DNA of 5,789 nucleotides, from assembly GCA_017547975.1 (NCBI GenBank), contig JAFYNU010000365.1, positions 1 to 5,789 of the forward strand, read 5' to 3'. The DNA comes from Clostridia bacterium (GTDB lineage: Bacteria > Bacillota > Clostridia > Oscillospirales > QAMX01). A program made the translations under genes and the position numbers. The notes below the pieces were generated by a model that was given only the letters and a program-made list of their open reading frames with translations, made no database searches and was not told where the DNA came from. Shown here piece after piece: positions 1-4,812 of this stretch (positions are counted from its first letter, which is position 1; each line of letters starts with the position of its first letter).

Positions 1-187
1 TACCATTGCTCTTGCAAACGCCACCTTCCGTTACGGCAAGCTGATTGCCGACATGGGTCTGGAAGCGGCGGCCAAAGCCAACACCGGCGTTAAAAATGGT
101 GTCAACATCTACCTGGGTAAGTGCGTCAATGCCAACGTGGCTTCCTCCCTGGGCTATGAGTACACCGATCTTTACACACTGATCTGA
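1..187 (+). CDS. ald: Alanine dehydrogenase, C-terminal end (partial, 5' end outside window)
   Basis: Reading from base 2, the last 61 codons of a gene end at TGA 185-187. The translation contains IALANATFRYGKLIADMGL near the start and GVNIYLGKCVNANVASSLGY near the end. These match the closing part of alanine dehydrogenases, where an 'ALTNATLPY...IANKG' helix is followed by 'GLNVY.GK.T...VA...G'. The family is cytosolic and converts L-alanine, NAD+ and water to pyruvate, ammonia and NADH, reversibly, in alanine catabolism or nitrogen assimilation. The catalytic Lys and His and the nucleotide-binding domain lie upstream of the window and cannot be checked. The tail YTDLYTLI runs a few residues past the usual family end. 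A strong terminator begins 35 bases after the stop, so this gene ends its own transcription unit. A related NAD(P) transhydrogenase alpha subunit is less likely, because that protein does not end this way. Confidence 0.75.
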   Translation, partial: TIALANATFRYGKLIADMGLEAAAKANTGVKNGVNIYLGKCVNANVASSLGYEYTDLYTLI

Positions 188-199
188 GGATTGTATAAG
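171..199 (+). promoter_or_regulatory. Candidate promoter for the rubrerythrin gene
   Basis: TTTACA (171-176) and TATAAG (194-199) are separated by exactly 17 bases, matching sigma-A -35 and -10 boxes at five of six positions each. The -35 box lies inside the last codons of the alanine dehydrogenase. Transcription would start near 206, upstream of the hairpin at 222-250, so that hairpin would be in the rubrerythrin leader. No better promoter is visible between the terminator and the rubrerythrin start, where only 17 bases remain. This is a match by eye without experimental support. Confidence 0.42.
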
Positions 200-221
200 G
201 TTTCCGAAAACTGGAAAACAT

Positions 222-250
222 AATGGCAGGAGAATTCCTGCCATTTTTTT
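222..250 (+). terminator. Rho-independent terminator after alanine dehydrogenase
   Basis: AATGGCAGGA (222-231) pairs perfectly with TCCTGCCATT (236-245) around a four-base GAAT loop, and a run of seven T occupies 244-250. This is a classic intrinsic terminator for the alanine dehydrogenase, whose stop is at 187. The rubrerythrin ribosome binding site begins only a few bases after the T-run. If the rubrerythrin promoter is the one at 171-199, the same hairpin would have to be read through and could act as an attenuator. Confidence 0.85.
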
Positions 251-267
251 GTAAAAGGAGAAGCAAT

Positions 268-807
268 ATGTCAAACCAGTATCAGGGAACAAAAACCGAA
301 CAAAACCTACGGGATGCCTTTTCGGGGGAGTCGGAAGCCAGAAACAAGTATACCTACTTTGCATCGGTTGCCAAACGGGAGGGCTACGAGCAGATTGCGG
401 CCATTTTCCAAAAGACCGCCGATAACGAAAAGGAGCATGCCGAAATCTGGTTCAAGGAGCTTGGGGGTATCGGCACCACCGACCAGAATCTGCTTTCCGG
501 GGCCGAGGGGGAGCACTTCGAATGGAGTGACATGTACGAAGGCTTTGCCAAAACCGCCGAGGAGGAGGGGTTTACTGCCCTTGCGGCAAAGTTCCGCCTG
601 GTGGCGGGGGTGGAAAAACAGCATGAAGAACGCTACCGGGCACTACTTCACAACGTAGAAATGAAGGAGGTGTTTGAACGAAGCGAGGTCAAAATCTGGG
701 AATGCCGTAACTGCGGTCATATCGTGGTGGGCATGAAAGCGCCGGGGGTGTGCCCGGTGTGCGCCCATCCCCAGGCGTATTTTGAGATTCGTTGCGAAAA
801 TTATTGA
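268..807 (+). CDS. rbr: Rubrerythrin (diiron peroxidase)
   Basis: This is a 179-residue classical rubrerythrin, the usual family length. It is a cytosolic peroxide reductase of anaerobes that reduces H2O2 to water with electrons passed through a rubredoxin-type iron site. Residues about 8-135 form the ferritin-like four-helix domain. Its diiron ligands are visible as E21 (GES), E54 and H57 (EKEH), E82 and E85 (GEHFE), and E116 and H119 (EKQH). Residues about 141-179 form the rubredoxin-like domain with C146/C149 (CRNC) and C162/C165 (CPVC). All ligands are present, so the enzyme should be active. The ATG at 268 is chosen because AAAAGGAG (253-260) precedes it by seven bases and the protein then begins MSNQYQGTKTEQNL, like other rubrerythrins. 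An in-frame ATG at 223 would lie in the terminator stem and add 15 unrelated residues. The gene seems to be transcribed alone. Oxidative-stress control is expected for the family, but no PerR-type operator is evident. Confidence 0.95.
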   Translation: MSNQYQGTKTEQNLRDAFSGESEARNKYTYFASVAKREGYEQIAAIFQKTADNEKEHAEIWFKELGGIGTTDQNLLSGAEGEHFEWSDMYEGFAKTAEEEGFTALAAKFRLVAGVEKQHEERYRALLHNVEMKEVFERSEVKIWECRNCGHIVVGMKAPGVCPVCAHPQAYFEIRCENY

Positions 808-812
808 GGAAG

Positions 813-844
813 AGAAAACCCCGAAAGCCGTGGCTTTCGGGGTT
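813..844 (-). terminator. Terminator between convergent genes, mainly for the minus strand
   Basis: AACCCCGAAAGC (817-828) pairs perfectly with GCTTTCGGGGTT (833-844) around the loop CGTG. Read on the minus strand the stem is followed by TTTTCTCTT, a reasonable U-tract, so it fits a terminator for the oxidoreductase whose stop codon is eight bases before the stem. On the plus strand the stem is followed by GAACTATTTA, a poor U-tract. It may still stop rubrerythrin transcripts less efficiently or protect their 3' end. Confidence 0.78.
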
Positions 845-851
845 GAACTAT

Positions 852-1907
852 TTACAGAGTGATCCAGCGTCCCTCTTCGGAAGCTTTCAGGATGCCGTCC
901 AGCAGAATCTCGCTGGTGACGCCGTCGTCCACCGTGGCGTTGAGACCGTCATCTTTTCCCCGGAGTAGGTCGGCGAAGCACTGCATCTGGCTGACCTGCA
1001 TTTCCTGGGGAATTTCCATGGCGGTATAGACGCCGCCGGTTTCGTCGTTGGCAATTTCCAATTCGTCCTTGCCGGGAAGACGATCCAGGTGATAAACCAG
1101 AGCACCCTTTTCGCCGTAAATTTCCATGCGCTGGTAGTTGCCGCGGCCGAAGGCGAAGCGGGAGATCTGGAAGGTGGCGGAAATACCGCCGGTCATTTTT
1201 GCCAGAATGTTGGAGAAGTCGTCCACGTCCACCGTGCCGATGGCATCGCTTCCGGGAAGCTTGCGCTCATGGACGATGGTATCCAGGTGGGCGGTTACCG
1301 CCTGGTAGGATTCACCGGTGACGAAGGAAACCAGATCGAGGCCATGGCAGCCCAAATCACCCAGAGCACCGGAGGCGGCGACTTTTTTGTCATAACGCCA
1401 TACAAGGGGGCAGTCCTTAATGGCAAGTCCCCATTCCTGGTAGTATTGCATACTGACGTGGTGAACCTTGCCGATGACACCGCTTCGCACCAGGTGCCGC
1501 ATGAACCGCGCGGCGGCCTTATAACGGTAGGAGAAGTAGATCATGCTGGAAACTCCGGCTTCCCGGGTGGCGGCTTGGAGTTTCAAAGCTTCGGGGGTAT
1601 CCATGGTCATGGGCTTTTCAATGCCGTAGGGCTTGCCGGCCTGGGCGGCGGCAATGGCAATTTCCATGTGTACGTCGTTGGGGGTGGAGATGTCGATGGC
1701 ATCCACGTCGGGGCAGGCGATCAGGTCGCGATAATCGGTGAAGCAATGGTCTTCGGGAATGCCGTATTCCTTGGCGCGGGCCAGGAGACGGTCTTTGTCA
1801 ATATCGCAGAGGGCGGTTAGAACCAGGTCGGGAGAGGCCTGAATGCCCGGAACGTGTACGCCGGAGGAAATGCCTCCAAGCCCGATGGAACCGATACGAA
1901 TTGCCAT
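852..1907 (-). CDS. Gfo/Idh/MocA-family NAD(P)-dependent oxidoreductase
   Basis: The 351-residue protein has the two-domain plan and length of this family of sugar and polyol dehydrogenases. The N-terminal Rossmann fold starts at once with GSIGLGGIS (residues 6-14, dinucleotide loop). Acidic D35 and D37 at the end of strand two favour NAD. The family signature EKP is at 97-99, and GALGDLGCHGLDL (180-192) carries the probable catalytic D184 and H188. The substrate cannot be named. The WRYDKKVAASGALGD stretch resembles the large group acting on sugars or inositols. The start is the ATG at 1905-1907: AAAGGAAGA (1915-1923) lies seven bases upstream and the product begins directly with the Rossmann strand. 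An in-frame ATG 36 bases further out overlaps the -10 box and cannot be used from that promoter. The gene stands alone, convergent with rubrerythrin, with no transporter or kinase next to it to reveal a pathway. Confidence 0.9.
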   Translation of the reverse strand: MAIRIGSIGLGGISSGVHVPGIQASPDLVLTALCDIDKDRLLARAKEYGIPEDHCFTDYRDLIACPDVDAIDISTPNDVHMEIAIAAAQAGKPYGIEKPMTMDTPEALKLQAATREAGVSSMIYFSYRYKAAARFMRHLVRSGVIGKVHHVSMQYYQEWGLAIKDCPLVWRYDKKVAASGALGDLGCHGLDLVSFVTGESYQAVTAHLDTIVHERKLPGSDAIGTVDVDDFSNILAKMTGGISATFQISRFAFGRGNYQRMEIYGEKGALVYHLDRLPGKDELEIANDETGGVYTAMEIPQEMQVSQMQCFADLLRGKDDGLNATVDDGVTSEILLDGILKASEEGRWITL

Positions 1908-1941
1908 GATGAAATCTTCCTTTCGCTCTGTATTTGCCTTC

Positions 1942-1969
1942 ATTGTAGCATAAAATTATGAAATTGCAA
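1942..1969 (-). promoter_or_regulatory. Promoter of the minus-strand oxidoreductase
   Basis: On the minus strand TTGCAA (1964-1969) and TACAAT (1942-1947) are spaced by 16 bases, and TGC directly before the -10 box gives an extended -10 (TGnTACAAT). Transcription would start near 1935, leaving a short leader of about 28 bases that contains the ribosome binding site at 1915-1923. This supports the start codon at 1907. The -35 box is part of an inverted repeat that may be an operator. Confidence 0.62.
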
Positions 1970-1982
1970 TAGATATTTGCAA
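1964..1982. promoter_or_regulatory. Possible operator: TTGCAA-N7-TTGCAA inverted repeat
   Basis: TTGCAATAGATATTTGCAA reads the same at both ends on either strand: two TTGCAA half-sites with centres 13 bases apart, which is somewhat more than one helical turn. One half-site is the -35 box of the oxidoreductase promoter, so a bound regulator would compete with RNA polymerase. No regulator gene is nearby and I do not assign the site to a family. In AT-rich intergenic DNA such a repeat can arise by chance. Confidence 0.3.
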
Positions 1983-2051
1983 GAGAAACAGGAAATCTGC
2001 GGGATGAAAATAGCAGAGATTGGGGAAAAGAAAGTAAATCACACAATATGT

Positions 2052-2073
2052 GGGTTTTTTGGTAGGAAAACCC
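2052..2073. promoter_or_regulatory. Small inverted repeat just upstream of the operon promoter
   Basis: GGGTTTT (2052-2058) and AAAACCC (2067-2073) form a seven-base inverted repeat around an eight-base centre. It abuts the -35 box starting at 2074. It has no U-tract on either strand, so it is not a convincing terminator. Its position would suit a DNA-binding site for an activator or repressor, but nothing else supports this. Confidence 0.28.
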
Positions 2074-2102
2074 TTGCGGTTTACTTGAATTTGTGATAAA
2101 AT
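2074..2102 (+). promoter_or_regulatory. Strong sigma-A-type promoter of the right-hand operon
   Basis: TTGCGG (2074-2079) and TAAAAT (2097-2102) are separated by exactly 17 bases, with TGA before the -10 box giving the extended -10 motif TGnTAAAAT. The predicted start near 2109 gives a leader of about 85 bases before the first gene. It is the only good promoter seen upstream of the four co-directional genes from 2193 to the window end, so it probably drives all of them. Confidence 0.72.
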
Positions 2103-2122
2103 ATGATGTCAAGCTGTAGCCC

Positions 2123-2165
2123 TTTTCCGCCGGGCACAGCGGGAAGGATGTTTCGGGGCGGAAAA
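2123..2165 (+). promoter_or_regulatory. Leader hairpin in the 5' untranslated region
   Basis: TTTTCCGCC (2123-2131) pairs perfectly with GGCGGAAAA (2157-2165), a nine-base stem with a 25-base purine-rich loop. One more C-G pair (2122 with 2167) is possible across a bulged A. It lies wholly within the predicted leader and ends 15 bases before the AGGAGG ribosome binding site at 2181. No T-run follows, so it is not a terminator. It could stabilise the mRNA or bind a ligand or protein. I do not recognise it as a known riboswitch. Confidence 0.35.
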
Positions 2166-2192
2166 AGCACCCACGTTTACAGGAGGCATATC

Positions 2193-2903
2193 ATGTCCGA
2201 AGAAGCAAAGACCAAAAAGAAAAAGGTTCAAAGAGAACGATACGACAACTTGATTGATAAAAAGAAGCACCCGTTCCAGTGGTTTGCCCAGGTGGTTTGG
2301 TACCGCAACTGGATCTTTATCGTGGCGGCGCTGTTTGTCAGCGTCCTGCTTTCCTACATGGTTTACCAATCGATTAACCGGGAACGCTACGATATGCGCT
2401 TTATTATCGCACTCTATAACCAGCCCATGTCCATCACCAATGCCGAGATGATCCGGGATGAAATTGAAGAGGTTGTTCCCGACGTGGACGGCAACGGAGA
2501 GGTATCGGTGGCATTCGACCTGCTTTACCTGGGGGATGATTCCAGCGTGGAGGTCAACGAAGCCTATTGGCGCAAAATGCTTACCTCCTTCTCGGATGAC
2601 AATTACATCATGTACATGGTGGATAAGCGTATCGCAGATCTTTACAGCGGCAATGAAAATGGGGAGACCCCCTTTGATCCCACCTGTATCCAAATGTACA
2701 CCGGGGAGGAATCCCTGTATTTGAGCATGGACAGTGCAGAATGCCTTAAGGATACGGTGTTCCTGGGGGAAAACGGACTGTATATTGCGTTCCGCCCCAA
2801 ACCGGAAAGTATCCAGGCGGACGATGCTCTTTTCTACGCGGATTACGTGAAGGTTCTGGAACATCTGCTGCCCGAACTGGCAGGGGACGGAGTGGAGGAA
2901 TAG
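2193..2903 (+). CDS. Uncharacterised single-pass membrane protein with an acidic outer domain
   Basis: I do not recognise this 236-residue protein with certainty. Residues 1-39 are strongly basic (KTKKKK near the start, then RER and DKKK) and should stay in the cytoplasm. Residues about 40-58 (WIFIVAALFVSVLLSYMVY) form one membrane helix. The remaining 178 residues are acidic and should lie outside, with basic-inside topology and no signal-peptidase site visible. The outer part contains DVDGNGEVSV (97-106), which resembles the first half of an EF-hand or dockerin calcium loop but has phenylalanine at the usual last acidic position. It also has two cysteines (C165, C184) that could form a disulfide. 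My impression is that anchored proteins of this general form are common in Clostridia, without a known role. The ATG at 2193 has AGGAGG (2181-2186) six bases before it. An earlier in-frame ATG at 2103 directly follows the -10 box and precedes the transcription start. It is the first gene of the operon. Confidence 0.8.
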   Translation: MSEEAKTKKKKVQRERYDNLIDKKKHPFQWFAQVVWYRNWIFIVAALFVSVLLSYMVYQSINRERYDMRFIIALYNQPMSITNAEMIRDEIEEVVPDVDGNGEVSVAFDLLYLGDDSSVEVNEAYWRKMLTSFSDDNYIMYMVDKRIADLYSGNENGETPFDPTCIQMYTGEESLYLSMDSAECLKDTVFLGENGLYIAFRPKPESIQADDALFYADYVKVLEHLLPELAGDGVEE

Positions 2904-3641
2904 ATGCTGATTCAATCGGCTGATAATAAACGGGTTAAGCTCCTTTCCAAGCTCGCCGCCTCCCGCAGTGCCAGAAGGAGTGCGGGACTCTGCTTTTGCG
3001 AAGGGGATACCCTCTATAAGGATGCTCTGGAATACCATGCAAACATAAAGAGCGTATATTTCCGGCAGGGACACGAAGGCTTGGTTCCCGAAGGGGTAGA
3101 ATGGAATAGTCTGACCGACAAGCTCTTTGATACGGTATCCCAGGTGGATAGCCCTCAAAACGTAATATTTCTCTGTTCCCTGGATGAATCCGGTGAGAAA
3201 AAGGCGGGGCCGCCCATTCTTTTGGATGGGGTGGCTGACCCGGGCAATATGGGCACCATCATCCGTACGGCGGTGGCTTTCGGGCATCCGGTGATAGTGG
3301 GTGAGGGCTCTGCGGATATCTATTCTCCCAAGGTGGTCAGAAGCGCCATGGGAGCCCTGTTTCGGGCGGATATCCGGGTGGCGAATCTGCGGGCGGAAAT
3401 TCCAGCCCTGCAGGAGAAGGGGATTCGGGTGTTGGCCGCCACCCTTTCGGAAAAAAGCCGCCTGTTGGGCGAAGATAGTATGCAAAATACCGCCGTTGTT
3501 ATCGGAAACGAAGCAAACGGCGTTTCAAAAGAGGTTTGTTCTCTTTGTGATGGGGAAATCATCATTCCCATGCGCGGGGGCTGTGAGTCCCTGAATGCCG
3601 CGGTGGCGGCTTCGGTCTTCATGTGGGAGATGGCAAAATAA
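2904..3641 (+). CDS. SpoU/TrmH-family RNA 2'-O-ribose methyltransferase
   Basis: The 245-residue protein has the length and all three SpoU (SPOUT, knotted) motifs of cytosolic enzymes that methylate ribose 2'-OH in tRNA or rRNA using S-adenosylmethionine. Motif 1 is ADPGNMGTIIRTAVAFG (111-127) with N115 and the probable catalytic R121. Motif 2 is VIGNEANGVS (199-208) with N202 and E203. Motif 3 is IIIPMRGGCESLNAAVAAS (219-237), the S-adenosylmethionine-binding knot ending in SLNAAVA. Residues about 1-90 form the substrate-binding N-terminal domain, with GLCFCEGDTLYKDAL in place of the common 'G.FLVEG...V.EAL'. The target nucleotide cannot be read from the sequence; 23S rRNA is a common one for related proteins. 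The start codon immediately follows the TAG of the previous gene, with GGAGG (2894-2898) inside that gene's last codons, so the two are probably translationally coupled. Confidence 0.92.
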   Translation: MLIQSADNKRVKLLSKLAASRSARRSAGLCFCEGDTLYKDALEYHANIKSVYFRQGHEGLVPEGVEWNSLTDKLFDTVSQVDSPQNVIFLCSLDESGEKKAGPPILLDGVADPGNMGTIIRTAVAFGHPVIVGEGSADIYSPKVVRSAMGALFRADIRVANLRAEIPALQEKGIRVLAATLSEKSRLLGEDSMQNTAVVIGNEANGVSKEVCSLCDGEIIIPMRGGCESLNAAVAASVFMWEMAK

Positions 3642-3660
3642 ACGATAAGGAGGTACGGGT

Positions 3661-4794
3661 ATGGCTTCGGTCAAACATTGGATATGGCTTGCGGAATTGA
3701 TCCGGAACGGAAAGCGCGTGAATGAGCTTTTGGAACGTTTTGGGTCCCCGGAGGAAGTGTTTCATGCATCCATGCGGGAATTGAAGCAGGTCCCCTCGCT
3801 GAGGGATGAAGACCGGGAAGCCATTCTGTGCCATGATATGACCCTGGCGGAGGAAATACGGGCCGCCTGCAAGGAAAAGGGAATCCATATCGTAACCTAT
3901 CAGGATTCCACCTATCCGGCCTCCCTCCGGTCCATCCCCAATCCCCCGTTGGTGCTTTACTATTATGGCGAACTGCCGGAGTTTTCGGAGGTTTTGTCGG
4001 TGGCGGTGGTGGGGACACGCCATGCCAGCTTTTACGGCAGGAGTATTGCCGAAAACCTGGGGAATCGGCTTGCGAAATCGGGCGTTTGCCTGGTGTCCGG
4101 TATGGCCGAAGGGGTGGATTCTGCATCCACCCGGGGAGCAATCAAAGCAGGAAATCCCGGTGTGGTGGTGCTCGGCACGCCCATTGACGTTTGCTATCCC
4201 CGCTCGTCCAGGGATGTTTACGATGCATTGAAAAAGAACGGTGCCGTCATATCGGAGTACCCGCCGGGAGGGGAAACCTTCCAAACCAATTTCCCTGCCC
4301 GTAACCGTATTATCAGCGGCCTTTCCCAGGGCGTTGTGGTGGTGGAAGCCCCGCTTCGCAGTGGTTCGCTGATTACCGCCCGTATGGCCCTGGAACAGGG
4401 AAGGGACGTATTTGTGGTGCCGGGCAATATCGACGTACCCTCCTTTGAGGGGAGCAACCGGATGCTGGTCAATGGCGAAGGAAAGGCCATTACCTCGGTC
4501 CGGGACATTCTCGTGGAATATGAGGGGCTTTACAAAAAGGTTCTCTCCGCAAGTGAGGCGGAAAAAGGGTTGCATATCAAGAGCGCTGAAGAAGAACCCG
4601 CCTCCGCCTTCTCTGACTCTGCCGACCCGGCGACCGAGGCCATTAAAAAAGCCATCGCGTCCGAAGGTCTGTCGGCGGAGGATATTATGACAATCACCTC
4701 CCTGGCTCCCAGCGATCTGCAGTTCAAGCTGACCCTGATGGAGCTGGAGGGTACTATAAAATCGGACGGCGGCAAATTTTACCTTGTCCGATAA
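3661..4794 (+). CDS. dprA: DNA processing protein DprA (Smf)
   Basis: The 377-residue protein has the standard length and layout of DprA, a cytosolic protein that binds incoming single-stranded DNA in natural transformation and loads RecA on it. Residues about 1-70 are a helical SAM/HhH-like domain. Residues 113-285 form the Rossmann-like core with VVGTR (116-120), SGMAEGVDSAS (146-156), FPARNRIISGLS (211-222), SGSLITA (234-240) and VPGN (253-256). A low-complexity linker (about 297-324) leads to a winged-helix domain at 325-377. Two places depart from consensus: the usual 'GID.AAH.GAL' reads GVDSASTRGAI, with T157 where histidine is common, and the glycine-alanine near 'LI..GA' reads NGEGKA. 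The frame is intact, so I regard it as functional. AAGGAGGT (3647-3654) lies six bases before the ATG, and 19 bases separate it from the methyltransferase. dprA is widespread even in bacteria not known to be transformable. Confidence 0.95.
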   Translation: MASVKHWIWLAELIRNGKRVNELLERFGSPEEVFHASMRELKQVPSLRDEDREAILCHDMTLAEEIRAACKEKGIHIVTYQDSTYPASLRSIPNPPLVLYYYGELPEFSEVLSVAVVGTRHASFYGRSIAENLGNRLAKSGVCLVSGMAEGVDSASTRGAIKAGNPGVVVLGTPIDVCYPRSSRDVYDALKKNGAVISEYPPGGETFQTNFPARNRIISGLSQGVVVVEAPLRSGSLITARMALEQGRDVFVVPGNIDVPSFEGSNRMLVNGEGKAITSVRDILVEYEGLYKKVLSASEAEKGLHIKSAEEEPASAFSDSADPATEAIKKAIASEGLSAEDIMTITSLAPSDLQFKLTLMELEGTIKSDGGKFYLVR

Positions 4795-4812
4795 ATTGAA
4801 AGGACCTGTTGA

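Larger units (their letters stand above)
1908..2192. other. Divergent intergenic region without a gene
   Basis: These 285 bases lie between the divergent starts of the oxidoreductase and the membrane-protein operon. They are clearly more AT-rich than the flanking genes up to about 2110. From 1981 to 2036 the plus strand is strikingly purine-rich. The region holds both promoters, the inverted repeat, a small stem-loop and a leader hairpin, which are listed separately. I see no open frame with a ribosome binding site, no tRNA, and no riboswitch class that I recognise. Confidence 0.7.

Noticed and set aside
223..267. A 15-residue N-terminal extension of rubrerythrin from the ATG at 223.
   Set aside because: These codons are the terminator stem, T-run and ribosome binding site. 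The residues do not match rubrerythrins, and a proper site precedes the ATG at 268.
1089..1820. A 243-codon plus-strand open frame opposite the oxidoreductase, very rich in glycine and valine.
   Set aside because: It is the reverse-register shadow of the oxidoreductase codons. It has no ribosome binding site or family motif.
1908..1943. A 12-residue N-terminal extension of the oxidoreductase.
   Set aside because: The outer ATG overlaps the promoter -10 box and lacks a ribosome binding site, and the Rossmann fold begins right at the inner ATG.
1798..2112. A 104-codon minus-strand frame spanning the intergenic region and the start of the oxidoreductase.
   Set aside because: It overlaps the oxidoreductase in another frame, crosses its promoter, and has no recognisable composition, ribosome binding site or motif.
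2132..2156. Possible riboswitch aptamer in the operon leader loop (purine-rich, with GGGCACAGCGGG).
   Set aside because: I compared it from memory with c-di-GMP, fluoride and preQ1 patterns and found no match to their conserved cores. It is kept only as an unassigned hairpin.
2103..2192. A 30-residue N-terminal extension of the membrane protein from the ATG at 2103.
   Set aside because: The ATG touches the -10 box and lies upstream of the predicted transcription start. AGGAGG at 2181 clearly marks the ATG at 2193.
2109..3485. A 458-codon open frame on the minus strand opposite the membrane protein and methyltransferase.
   Set aside because: It is in the same codon register as the sense genes, with the same codon-avoidance explanation. 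The translation is compositionally odd and crosses two clear sense genes.
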